A stretch of DNA of 64,000 nucleotides from Bosea vestrisii (GTDB taxonomy: Bacteria > Pseudomonadota > Alphaproteobacteria > Rhizobiales > Beijerinckiaceae). Where the stretch lies: NCBI RefSeq assembly GCF_030144325.1, contig NZ_CP126307.1:2604001-2668000 (forward strand). Direction: 5' to 3'. The translations under genes and the position numbers were made by a program. The notes beneath the pieces were generated by a model that did no database searches, was not told the DNA's origin, and worked only from the letters and a program-made list of their open reading frames with translations. This document shows positions 8,152 to 17,272 of this stretch, piece after piece. Each line of letters opens with the position of its first letter. Positions within the stretch are counted from its first letter, which is position 1.

Positions 8152-9951
8152 CTAGCTGGTGCCGTCACCATCGGCGGCGGTCGGAGCCTTGCCCTTCGCC
8201 GCTGGCGTGCCACCCTCAGCCTTCTCCGGCTTAGGTTGGGCGCTCAACTCCTCGTTCGACCTGGCCTCGCCCGGCGGCGTGCTGCCGAAGCCGTAGACCT
8301 GCATCGGCTTGTCGCGCCCCTTGACCGCGATCTTGTGCGGGACGGTGTCGCGATAGCTGCGGCCCGTCGCGCTCACCGTTTCGGCAGAGACGACGATGTC
8401 GGACAAAAGGCGCCGCGTCGCCGCCTCGAGCTGGCTGGCGATCATCACCGTCTCGCCAACCGTGATCTCGCGCCGCCCCATGCTCTCGTTCTCGACCGCG
8501 CCGACGATCGCCTGGCCGCCATGGATGCCGATGCCGATGCGCAGGGGCAGTGGCAGTGAATTCGAGTACTCCCGGTTGAGGGCTTCGACCGCCCGCACCA
8601 TGTCGCCCGCAGCCGCGATCGCAGCCGCTCCCGCGCGCGCCGGCGTTGCCTCCAGCCCGAACACGGCCATCAGCCCATCGCCATAGATCGCCTCGATCCG
8701 CCCGCCATGCGCCGCGATCGCCTGGGACATCTCGTCATAGAAGCGGTTGAGCAGGCTCATCAGCTCATGCGGCAACTGCCGCTCGGAGAGCGCAGTGAAG
8801 GCTCTGAGATCGGCGACCATCACCGTCAGCCCCTTCTTGCCGATGCGGTCATCCGGGTCGATGGTGCCTGACGGGCCAGCGCCGCGCTGCTTGGCGGCGA
8901 GCAGGATCTGGACCTGGAGGTCGCGCTTCGGGCGGATCTGGCAGGCCAGTCGGACATGATCGCCGGCCGAAATCCGGCGCAGGAGCCGCGCCTCGTTCGG
9001 GCCGGGCGGCGGCAGATCATCGGCACCGTCGAGCACCAGCACGCGGCAGGTGGCGCAGCGCGCCCGCCCGCCGCAGAGCGCGGCATGCGGAATGCCGAAG
9101 CGGCGGAAGATCTCGAGCAGCGTCGGGCCGGGAATGACGCGGCGCACGCCATGCCCGACGAACCGTACCGCGATGGCGCCGAGCGCCCGCGCCCGAAGCT
9201 CGCGCAGCACGACGAAGCCCGCGAACGCCCCGATCAGGCCGAAGAAGCCGCGCTTGGCCCAGGTCACATGCAGGTTGAAGGCGTCGACCTGACGGGCTGT
9301 GTAGAGTTCCGGCGGCAGCGCCATCATCTGCGCCTCCCGCCCGGCCACCGAGAAGCCGATGATGGCCAGCAGCGGCACCAGAATCGCCACTAGCAGGAAT
9401 GGATCGCGCCAGCGCACATAGGCATCACGCGCCCGGAAGGTGAAATGCAGGCCGATCACGCCATGCGTCCAGACCAGCAGCAGCAGCAGGCTCTGTGACA
9501 GAGCAAGACCAGGCCAGAGTCGGCGCAGGACGGCATGGTAGCTCTCGTCCTGGCCGAACAATGAGCCCTGCACCCGGGTGCCGACGATATGGTCGATCAG
9601 GAAGATCGGGATCGCGACGCCGAGCACGATCTGGATCACCTCGCGCGCCGGCATGCGAAAGGTGCGCCGCTGTGCCACCCGCAGCAGGGCGAAGACGGGA
9701 TGGACGACGAGCGCTCCGTAAAGCAGAACCGTGCCGATCCAGCTGTGCCAGAACCAGTAGCGCCAGTCCTGCACCGCCTCCATCGTCACGACGCCGAAGA
9801 TGCCGAGCGCGTGATTGAGGAAATGCGTGGTCGCGAAGACCATCAGAATGCAGCCGGAGGCGAAGCGGACGTCGCGGCTCAAGGACGACATCTGGTCGAA
9901 ACCGGAACTGACGGGCCTGCCCCCCGCTGGTGTGCTCGGAACCGCTGTCAT
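8152..9951 (-). CDS. Membrane adenylate/guanylate cyclase-like protein with 2Fe-2S ferredoxin domain
   Basis: A 599-residue three-part protein. Residues about 30-250 hold six or so membrane helices with many in-membrane histidines (THFLNHALG, FWHSW, VVHP, WTHGVIGLH), resembling a haem b-binding cytochrome fold. Residues about 260-350 form a 2Fe-2S ferredoxin domain with Cys293, Cys299, Cys302 and Cys337 (Cx5Cx2C plus a distal Cys). Residues about 372-530 are a class III cyclase domain with the two metal-binding aspartates Asp381 (VADLRAFT) and Asp425 (YGDGLMAVFG). The catalytic Asn and Arg of the usual VNxxxR motif are replaced by Met503 and Gln507 (VMIASQ), so activity may be lost or altered. 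A low-complexity tail follows. It lies 16 bases after a cyclic-nucleotide-binding gene in the same operon, suggesting redox-controlled signalling. Confidence 0.85.
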   Translation of the reverse strand: MTAVPSTPAGGRPVSSGFDQMSSLSRDVRFASGCILMVFATTHFLNHALGIFGVVTMEAVQDWRYWFWHSWIGTVLLYGALVVHPVFALLRVAQRRTFRMPAREVIQIVLGVAIPIFLIDHIVGTRVQGSLFGQDESYHAVLRRLWPGLALSQSLLLLLVWTHGVIGLHFTFRARDAYVRWRDPFLLVAILVPLLAIIGFSVAGREAQMMALPPELYTARQVDAFNLHVTWAKRGFFGLIGAFAGFVVLRELRARALGAIAVRFVGHGVRRVIPGPTLLEIFRRFGIPHAALCGGRARCATCRVLVLDGADDLPPPGPNEARLLRRISAGDHVRLACQIRPKRDLQVQILLAAKQRGAGPSGTIDPDDRIGKKGLTVMVADLRAFTALSERQLPHELMSLLNRFYDEMSQAIAAHGGRIEAIYGDGLMAVFGLEATPARAGAAAIAAAGDMVRAVEALNREYSNSLPLPLRIGIGIHGGQAIVGAVENESMGRREITVGETVMIASQLEAATRRLLSDIVVSAETVSATGRSYRDTVPHKIAVKGRDKPMQVYGFGSTPPGEARSNEELSAQPKPEKAEGGTPAAKGKAPTAADGDGTS

Positions 9952-9967
9952 CGGCGCACCCGGCGCT

Positions 9968-10417
9968 TCAATGTGTCTTCTCGCCGTGCAGGACGGAATC
10001 CGCCAGGCGATAGAGCCGCCCGGCAAGATCGCGCGACAGAGCCACGGAGAATTCCGGAATGTTGTCGAGCAGCTCGAAGAACAGCGCCCGCGGCAGCCGC
10101 AGCGCGACCACGTCGGTCTTGGCGGCGGCGCGGGCGGCATTGGTCTGATTGCAGAGCAGCGGCACGTCGCCGATGATGCTGCCGGTCGCGAGCCGAAAGC
10201 TCTTCTGCCGTCCGTCGGAGAAGTCGTGCGAGAGTTCGACCTCCCCTTCCAGGATGCAGTAGACCTCCTCGGGCTTTGCGCCTTCCTCGGTGATCACCGT
10301 TCCAGCCGGAAAATAGAGCCGTTCGCCCATCAGGGCGAGCAGCTTCAGCCGCGGCCCCGGCAACCCGCGGAACAGGGGGATCGATTTCAGGCAGCCGATA
10401 TCGCTCTCGAGTGTCAT
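9968..10417 (-). CDS. Stand-alone cyclic nucleotide-binding domain protein
   Basis: A 149-residue protein consisting only of a Crp-type cNMP-binding beta-roll: LFRGLP near residue 15, FPAGTVITEEG, a phosphate-binding cassette-like GSIIGDVPLL...ARAAA (residues about 78-95), and C-terminal helices. There is no DNA-binding helix-turn-helix, so it is not a transcription factor; it probably regulates a partner protein. In the cassette the usual Glu of G-E is Asp, while the ligand-binding Arg is kept. Its ATG overlaps the stop of the upstream ABC gene by 4 bases, and the cyclase-like gene follows 16 bases later, so sensor, ligand source and membrane target are plausibly co-produced. Confidence 0.88.
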   Translation of the reverse strand: MTLESDIGCLKSIPLFRGLPGPRLKLLALMGERLYFPAGTVITEEGAKPEEVYCILEGEVELSHDFSDGRQKSFRLATGSIIGDVPLLCNQTNAARAAAKTDVVALRLPRALFFELLDNIPEFSVALSRDLAGRLYRLADSVLHGEKTH

Positions 10418-13152
10418 GTCCTTGCCTCGATCGGAACCGCCCTATTGGGGGGCAGCATCTCGTCCTGCAGTTCGTCCGCCTCGTCGACGGCTCCGCCCTT
10501 ATTACTCACCCGGGCCACAGCTCCGTTAAATACGATCTTCTCAGGGATATCGGCAGCCAACCCCTGGTCGGTCAAGAGCAGGAACACTGTCTTATCTTCG
10601 CAATAGCTGCCGATCCGGCGGATCAGGCCGCGAGGATCAGCGCAGGTGATGGCGAAGGCATCGAGATCGAGCACCAGGATGTCCGGCTGTTTGATCAGCG
10701 CCTGGGCCAGCGGCACCATCAAGCGCAAACGCAGCGGCAGCAGCCGGCCGCGCAGGCCGACATCGGTATTGAGCCCCAGACGATAGGCCGCCGAGTCGAG
10801 CCCGGCGCGCGACAGTGCCGCCCGGGCGATCTCCGCCACCTTGCGGCCGGCGTTGGGAACGCCGAAGCCGATGCGCCCGAACAGCAGATTGTCGCGCACG
10901 CTGGCGCCATGGATGACATCCGCCGGATCGTAGAATTCGATCTCGTCGGCCTTCTCGCCAGGCAGATAGGTCTTGAAGCTGTGCCGGGCGCGCAGCACGC
11001 GCCGCCGCAGGGCGATGTCGAGCAGGTTGAGCCGGTGCTTTGGCTCGACATAGCCGAGCGCGAGCGCGACCAGCTCGCGCTGCACCGTCGGGTCGAGCGG
11101 GCTGCGCCTGTCGTGCCGACGCAAGGCCTCGGCCAGTTCGCCGAGCTTCTCCAGATCGACCTCGCCGCCGAAGGCATAGCGCTCGAACAGGACATGGCCC
11201 TGCGGCAGGCCGGCGAAGATCTCGACCAGTGTCGAGGCGATGCGCCCGCCGATCTCGGCCAGCGGCTCATCGAGCGCCTCGGCTTGCAGTACCGAGCGGG
11301 CGTATGGGTCATCGAGCAGGAAATCGGCCGGCTGGCGGCCATTGCGCATGGCGCCGAAAACGAGATTCTCCGCGATCGTCGCATTGGCGTTGTAGCGCTC
11401 GAGATCGAAGGTCTCGATCAGGCCGCTGAGTTTGGTCTTGGTCAGTTCGGCCGCCACCACCTCGCGCGCCTCGATGATGCGTTCAGCCGCGCCCTCCGGC
11501 AGCGGGGCGATCACCTTCGCATCGAGACCGAGCTCGTAGATCTCGTCGGCGCAGCCGAGCGTGTCGAGTATCGACAGGAGACGCTGCTCGAGCGCCTCCT
11601 CTCCGTCGAGGCCGGCGCCGTCATAGTCGTTCCAGTCCGCGGCGAAGGATAGCGGCGTGTTCCCCGCGCGCAATGCCTCGATGAAGCGGCGATGCTCCTC
11701 CTGATCGACGACCTCGTCCGGCTTCACCACCGGGCGCCTACGCTTCAGCGGCAGCAGGATGTTGTCGCGCAGGGAGCCGTTGATGATCTCGACCTCGGGG
11801 CCGGCATAGCCGATGAAGTGGCTCGCGCGCTCGACGCTGATCGCAGAGAGCGGCTCCTTGTCGATCATGACGCGGCCGGCATAGCTCATGGTCTGCCGGC
11901 CGAGGATGCGACCGAGCGTGTCGCGGCCACCACCGGCGCCCCCGATCAGTGCAACCTGTCCCGGTCGGCGCAGAGTCAGGCTCAGCGGCGCGAGCAGCGG
12001 CTGGCCGCGATTGTCTGACATCTCGACCTTGTCGAGCCGGATCTCGCCACGCGGCGGTAGCGGTGCGATCTCGCCCTTCTCCTCAAGCGTCACCACCTCG
12101 GTCGGGCTGAACTGCGCGATCACCTGCTCGTATTTGATGGTGACGTCGTTGCGCTGCTGCTCCCAGTCGATCAGCTCCTTGATCGGCGGAGGCAGGTCGC
12201 GATAGGCCGCGATCACCGCGACCAGCTGGCCGATGTCGAGCCGACCCTGCAGGGCGAAGAAGCCGCCGATCGCATAGAAAAAGAAGGGCGTGACCTGCGC
12301 CAGCAGATTGTTCAGGAACTTGACGGCGAATTTGCGCTTGTAGAGCGCATAGCGGATGTCGAACAGCGTGCCGAGCCGCCCGGCGATATCCGACTGGATA
12401 TAGGAGGTTGCGCCATTTCCCTGAATGGTCGGTCCGGCATCGACGATCTCGCCGATCCGCCCCGCGAGCTGGCGCGAGACGATCTGGCGCTCGCGGCCGA
12501 GGCGGAGCTGTTCCTTGCGCAGGATCGGGATGATCACCGCCTGCATCAGCACGATGACCAGCGCGATCGAGCCGAGCCAGACGCTCTGCATCATGATGAA
12601 GGCGAGCGCGGTCAGCGCCTGGCTGAGCAGGAAGGCCGGTTGGATGAAGGCGTCGCCGACGAAGCTGCCGATCGGCTCGACCTCGTCCTTGATCATGCTT
12701 GCGGCTTCGGCCGGCTTGACCGAGCGGATATCCTCCGGGCGGAAGCGCATCAACTGGCTGAACAGGTCATAGCGCATGCGCCTGAGCATGCGCTCGCCGA
12801 GCACGCCCTTTTGCAGGTTGACGATGTATTTGAAGCCGCCGTTGATCAGGACGAGCACGAGAAAATAGAAGCTCAGCGTCAGCAGCAGGCCGAGCTGGCC
12901 GACCTTGAAGCCTTCGGAGATCTGGAAGCCGCCACCGCCGAGGAATTCCGGCAGATGCAGCGCCCAGTCGAACACCGTCGCCGTCGTCTTGCCATCCTTG
13001 AAGGCGCCGCCCTGGATCGCGTCGTTGACGATGCGCTTGGGGACGTCGAACGACGCCCAGTTGAACGGAATCGAGACGAGGATCACGAGCAGAACGATGA
13101 TCTGCTCCCGGCGGCTCTTCTGCCAGACGTAACGGAAGAGGCTTCTCTCCAA
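10414..13152 (-). CDS. ABC-transporter-like membrane protein with degenerate nucleotide-binding regions
   Basis: A 912-residue protein. Residues about 15-330 form an ABC exporter-type transmembrane domain. The remainder resembles nucleotide-binding domains but is eroded: the Walker A position reads GGAGGGRDT (404-412, Lys replaced by Arg410), the Walker B-like PDILVLDLDA (823-832) lacks the catalytic Glu, and no LSGGQ signature is seen. A motif normally found once after the Q-loop recurs three times (SLRDNILL 460, TIAENLVFG 592, SVRDNLLFG 751), suggesting fragments of several domains. The only supported start is TTG at 13152, as no in-frame ATG precedes the conserved SLFRYVWQ. It is the first gene of the operon with the cNMP-binding protein and cyclase. 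Transport may be lost or regulated; a scaffold role is possible. Confidence 0.8.
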   Translation of the reverse strand: MERSLFRYVWQKSRREQIIVLLVILVSIPFNWASFDVPKRIVNDAIQGGAFKDGKTTATVFDWALHLPEFLGGGGFQISEGFKVGQLGLLLTLSFYFLVLVLINGGFKYIVNLQKGVLGERMLRRMRYDLFSQLMRFRPEDIRSVKPAEAASMIKDEVEPIGSFVGDAFIQPAFLLSQALTALAFIMMQSVWLGSIALVIVLMQAVIIPILRKEQLRLGRERQIVSRQLAGRIGEIVDAGPTIQGNGATSYIQSDIAGRLGTLFDIRYALYKRKFAVKFLNNLLAQVTPFFFYAIGGFFALQGRLDIGQLVAVIAAYRDLPPPIKELIDWEQQRNDVTIKYEQVIAQFSPTEVVTLEEKGEIAPLPPRGEIRLDKVEMSDNRGQPLLAPLSLTLRRPGQVALIGGAGGGRDTLGRILGRQTMSYAGRVMIDKEPLSAISVERASHFIGYAGPEVEIINGSLRDNILLPLKRRRPVVKPDEVVDQEEHRRFIEALRAGNTPLSFAADWNDYDGAGLDGEEALEQRLLSILDTLGCADEIYELGLDAKVIAPLPEGAAERIIEAREVVAAELTKTKLSGLIETFDLERYNANATIAENLVFGAMRNGRQPADFLLDDPYARSVLQAEALDEPLAEIGGRIASTLVEIFAGLPQGHVLFERYAFGGEVDLEKLGELAEALRRHDRRSPLDPTVQRELVALALGYVEPKHRLNLLDIALRRRVLRARHSFKTYLPGEKADEIEFYDPADVIHGASVRDNLLFGRIGFGVPNAGRKVAEIARAALSRAGLDSAAYRLGLNTDVGLRGRLLPLRLRLMVPLAQALIKQPDILVLDLDAFAITCADPRGLIRRIGSYCEDKTVFLLLTDQGLAADIPEKIVFNGAVARVSNKGGAVDEADELQDEMLPPNRAVPIEART

Positions 13153-13473
13153 GGGGCTTTCCCATCCCGCATCCGGGAGAGCGGAAACTCCGCCGGCTTG
13201 CCCCCATATGTGGGCAGTTCACGACGCGGCGCAACATGCCGCGGGACTCGACAAGTCCGGCGATTTCAAGTTCGGTCGAAGCAGGCGGAACCGGCCGGGA
13301 ACGCCGCCACGTTACGAGATCGTCATCAAGTCAGGACAAGGACGGCACGGTCGGGAGGGAAAAAGGCTGCTCCGCAGCGGAAGGGGAAGTTTCGGCGGCA
13401 AATCGATCCGGATGACGGTGCAGATCGTGCATCCGGCACGACGAACATCAGGGGACGACGGCGTCAGCCGCAG
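13153..13473. other. Divergent intergenic region between two ABC operons
   Basis: These 321 bases separate the minus-strand ABC/cyclase operon from the plus-strand peptide-type importer. Both promoters must lie here. I see no convincing gene, strong hairpin or named operator; a short near-palindrome CCCATATGTGGG around 13204-13215 is the only symmetric feature. Confidence 0.5.
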
Positions 13474-15357
13474 ATGAACATTCTCGAGATCAACGACCTG
13501 AGATTGGGCTTCACCGTTCACGGCTTCGCTCGCGATGTCGTGAAGGGCGTCGGCTTCCGCATTCCCGCCGGCAAGACGGTCGCGCTCGTCGGCGAGTCCG
13601 GCTCGGGAAAATCGGTGATCTCGCAGGCGATCATGGGCTTGCTGCCGCGTGCCGGCGCCATCACCGGCGGGAGCATCCTGTTTCGCGATCCACAGACACC
13701 CGATGGCGTCACCGACATCGCCACCCTTCCCGCCGAGGGCAAGGAGATCCGCGACCTGCGCGGCGGGCGGATCGGCATGATCTTCCAGGAGCCGATGTCC
13801 TCGCTCTCGCCGGTGCACACCATCGGCAACCAGATCGAGGAAGCGCTGCAACTGCACCGCCCGATGCCGAAGCCGGAAGCGCGTGCCCTGATCGAGACGA
13901 TGCTGAAGCGCGTCGGCTTCAAGGATCCCGTCCGCGCCTACGGCTTCTATTCCTTCGAGCTCTCCGGCGGCCTGCGCCAGCGCGCCATGCTCGCCATGGC
14001 TCTGATCTGCCAGCCCGCGCTCTTGATCGCCGACGAGCCGACGACGGCGCTCGACGTCACCATCCAGGCTCAGGTGCTCGACCTGATGCGCGATCTCCAG
14101 GCCGAGATGGGCATGGCGATCCTGCTGATCACCCACGATCTCGGCGTCGTCGCCAACATGGCCGACGAGGTCGTGGTGATCTACCACGGCGAGATCATGG
14201 AAAGCGGTCCGGCCGAGGACATCTTCCGCCGCCCGCAGCACCCCTATCTCAAGGCTCTGCTCAAGGCCTCGCCGCATTTCGATATGCAGGAGGGCGAACG
14301 CCTGGTCGCCTTGCGCGAGGCTCGCCCGCGTCCGCCGGCAACCCCGAAGCCCGCCCCGGCGCAGCAGGCGGTTGAGCAGCGGGCGCCCCTGCTCGCGGTG
14401 CGCCATCTGCGCAAGACCTATACGACCCATTCCAGCCGCTTCTTCGGCAAGGGTACGACCTCGAGCGTCGTCGCCGTCGACGATGTCAGCTTCGATATCG
14501 AGCGTGGCGAATGCCTCGGGCTGGTCGGCGAGAGCGGCTGCGGCAAGACCACGCTCAGCAAGCTGATCATGCGGGCGTTGACGCCGGATTCAGGCGAGAT
14601 CCGCTTCGACGACGGCAAGGATTGCGTCGATCTGCTCTCGCTGGATGGAGAGGCGCTGCGCAGCTTCCGGCCGAAGCTGCAGATGATCTTCCAGGACCCG
14701 GTCTCGTCGCTGTCGCCGCGCATGACCGTGATGAACCTCCTGCGCGAGCCGCTCGTCATCCACGAGCGCGGTGACGGCGCCGAGCAGAAGGCGCGGGTCA
14801 AGGCGCTGATGGACGATGTCGGGCTCGATCAGCGCTTCCTCTCGCGCTACCCGCACTCCTTCTCCGGCGGTCAGCGCCAGCGCATCGGCATCGCGCGGGC
14901 GCTCGCGCTCGATCCGGAGCTGATCATCTGCGATGAGCCAGTCTCGGCGCTCGACGTCTCAGTGCAGGCGCAGATCCTCAATTTGCTCAAGGATTTGCAA
15001 GCCGAGCGCGGCCTGACTTTCCTGTTCATCTCGCACAATCTCGCTGTGGTGAACTACATGGCCGACCGCATCGCGGTGATGGCGAACGGCCGCATCGTCG
15101 AGCTCGCGCCGCGCCACACCCTCTTCACCGCGCCGGTCCACCCCTACACCAAGGCGCTGCTGAAATCGGTGCCTTTCGCCGATCTCGACCGCAAGCTCGA
15201 CTTCAAGCTCGCGGCCCCCGGCGGCGCCTCCGACACGCGCCACTGGCCGGCCGGCTTCAAGCCCGATCCCGATGGCAAGCCGCTCGCCCATCTCGATCTC
15301 GGCGCCGGCCATCTCGTCCTCGCCAAGCCCGGTGCCGATGTCAGGGAGCTCGCCTGA
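13474..15357 (+). CDS. Peptide-type ABC transporter, fused double ATP-binding subunit
   Basis: A 627-residue fusion of two ATPase domains, as in YejF/GsiA, energising an oligopeptide-type importer. Domain 1 has Walker A GESGSGKS (residues 40-47), signature LSGGLRQR and Walker B LLIADEPTTALD. Domain 2, after a Pro/Ala-rich linker near residue 300, has GESGCGKTT (near 351), FSGGQRQR and LIICDEPVSALD. Both domains keep the oligopeptide-binding C-terminal extension (HPYLKALL, HPYTKALL). The ATG at 13474 was chosen because the conserved domain starts immediately after it; the frame is open far upstream without family similarity. Its TGA overlaps the next gene's ATG (ATGA-type), so it is the first gene of a four-gene operon. 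Substrate unknown, probably peptides or similar solutes. Confidence 0.92.
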   Translation: MNILEINDLRLGFTVHGFARDVVKGVGFRIPAGKTVALVGESGSGKSVISQAIMGLLPRAGAITGGSILFRDPQTPDGVTDIATLPAEGKEIRDLRGGRIGMIFQEPMSSLSPVHTIGNQIEEALQLHRPMPKPEARALIETMLKRVGFKDPVRAYGFYSFELSGGLRQRAMLAMALICQPALLIADEPTTALDVTIQAQVLDLMRDLQAEMGMAILLITHDLGVVANMADEVVVIYHGEIMESGPAEDIFRRPQHPYLKALLKASPHFDMQEGERLVALREARPRPPATPKPAPAQQAVEQRAPLLAVRHLRKTYTTHSSRFFGKGTTSSVVAVDDVSFDIERGECLGLVGESGCGKTTLSKLIMRALTPDSGEIRFDDGKDCVDLLSLDGEALRSFRPKLQMIFQDPVSSLSPRMTVMNLLREPLVIHERGDGAEQKARVKALMDDVGLDQRFLSRYPHSFSGGQRQRIGIARALALDPELIICDEPVSALDVSVQAQILNLLKDLQAERGLTFLFISHNLAVVNYMADRIAVMANGRIVELAPRHTLFTAPVHPYTKALLKSVPFADLDRKLDFKLAAPGGASDTRHWPAGFKPDPDGKPLAHLDLGAGHLVLAKPGADVRELA

Positions 15358-17270
15358 TGCGGATCGCGCGCAGGAGCTTTCTGATCGGAACGGGTGCCGC
15401 CCTGGTCGCACCGCGGCTGGGCTTCGCCGGCGTCGGGACCCTGATCGACAGTCCCGCGCTCGCCGCCAAGGTCACCGCCGGCGAGCTGCCGCCGCTCGCC
15501 GAGCGCCTGCCGAAATCGCCGCGATTAATCGAGGTGGCAGCCATGGGTCGCGCGCCCGGCCGACATGGCGGCACCATGCGGATGCTGATGGGCGACCAGC
15601 GCGACATCCGCATGATGACGATCTACGGCTACACGCGCCTCGTCGTCTACGACGACAAGCTTGAGCTCGCGCCGGATGTGCTGGAGAGTTTCGAGGTCGA
15701 GCGCGGCCGCGTCTTCACCTTGCGGCTGCGTGCCGGCCATCGCTGGTCGGATGGGCATCCCCTCACCGCCGAGGACTTCCGCTACTGGTGGGAGGACGTC
15801 GCCAACAACAAGCGCCTCTCGCCTGGAGGGCCGCCGCAGGCGATGCTGATCTCCGGCCAGCCTTGCCGCTTCGAGGTCCTCGACGAGGTTACGCTGCGCT
15901 ATACCTGGGCGGAGCCGAACCCGGTCTTCCTGCCGGCGGTCGCCGGCGCCCAGCCGCTCTACATCGCCATGCCGGCGCATTATCTGAAGCAGTTCCACCC
16001 ACGCTATGCCAGCAAGGAAGAGCTGGAGCAGAAGATCAAGACCGCCCGCGTCAAGGACTGGGGCTCGCTGCACGAGCGCTTCTCACGCCAGTATCGGCCG
16101 GAGAATCCCGACCTGCCGACACTCGACCCCTGGCGTAACACCACGTCGATTCCGGCCGAGCGGTTCACCTTCGTTCGCAACCCTTATTTTCACCGGATCG
16201 ACGAGAATGGTCGGCAGCTCCCCTATGTCGACGAGGTCACGCTGACGATCGGCAGCTCAGCGCTGATCCCCGCCAAGACAGCCGCCGGCGACGCCGACCT
16301 GCAGGCCCGCTATCTGCGCTTCGAGGACTATACCTTTCTCAAGGGCGCTTCGAAGCGGATGAATTTCGAGGTCAAACTGTGGAAGCGGGCCGAGGGCGCC
16401 TCATTCGCGCTGATGCCCAATTTGAATGCGATCGATCCGATCTGGCGCGACCTCAACCGCGATGTGCGCTATCGCCGCGCGCTCTCGCTCGCGATCAATC
16501 GCCGCGACATCAACCGCGTCATCTACTTCGGGCTCGCCAAGGAGAGTGGCAACACCGCTTTGCCCGAGAGCCCGCTCTATGATGCGGCGTTGGCGCAGCT
16601 CACCATGACGCCGGACCTCGCCGAGGCCAACCGCCTGCTCGACGAGATCGGCCTTTCCAAGCGCGACGGCGAGAAAATCCGCCTGTTCCCGGATGGGCGA
16701 CGCCTGGAGTTCACCATCGAGACCGCCGGCGCCTCGACCGAGGAGACCGACATCCTCGACCTGATCAAGCAGGACTTCATCGCGATCGGCATCAAGATCC
16801 ACCCACGCTCGAGCCAGCTCGACGTCTTCCGCCGCCGCATCCTCGCTGGCCAGACGATCATGTCCGGCTGGACCGGCATGGACAATGCGCTGGTCGCGGC
16901 CGAGATGGAGCCCGACGCGCTGGCGCCGACCTCGCCCGCCCAGTTCAACTGGCCGCGCTGGGGCCAGTATTTCGAGAGCGGTGGCCGCGAAGGCGAGGCG
17001 CCTACCATTCAGGAGGCGAAGGAGCTGGTCGAGCTCTACCGGGGCTGGCGGCATTCGACGACGCACGAGGAGCGCCGGGAAATCTGGCAGACGATGCTGA
17101 AGATCAACGCCGAGCAGCTGTTCACGATCGGCGTGGTCAATGCCACGCTGCAGCCGGTCGTGATCGCGAAGGCACTGCGCAACGTGCCGGACAATGGCCT
17201 CTACAGCTTTGAGCCGGGCGCCTTCTTCGGCCGCTACATGCCGGACACGTTCTGGTTCGAGGGGAAGTAG
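15357..17270 (+). CDS. ABC transporter substrate-binding protein, family 5
   Basis: A 637-residue periplasmic solute-binding protein of the SBP_bac_5 (peptide/nickel) family. It begins with a twin-arginine-like signal (ARRSFLIGTGAALVA, residues 4-18), then family blocks such as LAPDVLESFEVE, FTLRLRAGHRWSDGHPLTAEDF and RRALSLAINRRDI. It is larger than the typical 500-550-residue member, which is seen in a subfamily that pairs with permeases carrying a big periplasmic insert, as here. The start overlaps the double-ATPase gene stop, and GTG of the first permease follows two bases after its stop. The ligand cannot be inferred from sequence. Confidence 0.92.
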   Translation: MRIARRSFLIGTGAALVAPRLGFAGVGTLIDSPALAAKVTAGELPPLAERLPKSPRLIEVAAMGRAPGRHGGTMRMLMGDQRDIRMMTIYGYTRLVVYDDKLELAPDVLESFEVERGRVFTLRLRAGHRWSDGHPLTAEDFRYWWEDVANNKRLSPGGPPQAMLISGQPCRFEVLDEVTLRYTWAEPNPVFLPAVAGAQPLYIAMPAHYLKQFHPRYASKEELEQKIKTARVKDWGSLHERFSRQYRPENPDLPTLDPWRNTTSIPAERFTFVRNPYFHRIDENGRQLPYVDEVTLTIGSSALIPAKTAAGDADLQARYLRFEDYTFLKGASKRMNFEVKLWKRAEGASFALMPNLNAIDPIWRDLNRDVRYRRALSLAINRRDINRVIYFGLAKESGNTALPESPLYDAALAQLTMTPDLAEANRLLDEIGLSKRDGEKIRLFPDGRRLEFTIETAGASTEETDILDLIKQDFIAIGIKIHPRSSQLDVFRRRILAGQTIMSGWTGMDNALVAAEMEPDALAPTSPAQFNWPRWGQYFESGGREGEAPTIQEAKELVELYRGWRHSTTHEERREIWQTMLKINAEQLFTIGVVNATLQPVVIAKALRNVPDNGLYSFEPGAFFGRYMPDTFWFEGK

Positions 17271-17272
17271 CC

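Noticed and set aside
12640..13473. Upstream extension of the double-ATPase gene
   Set aside because: Runs antisense through the ABC-like gene; the ATPase domain begins at 13474.
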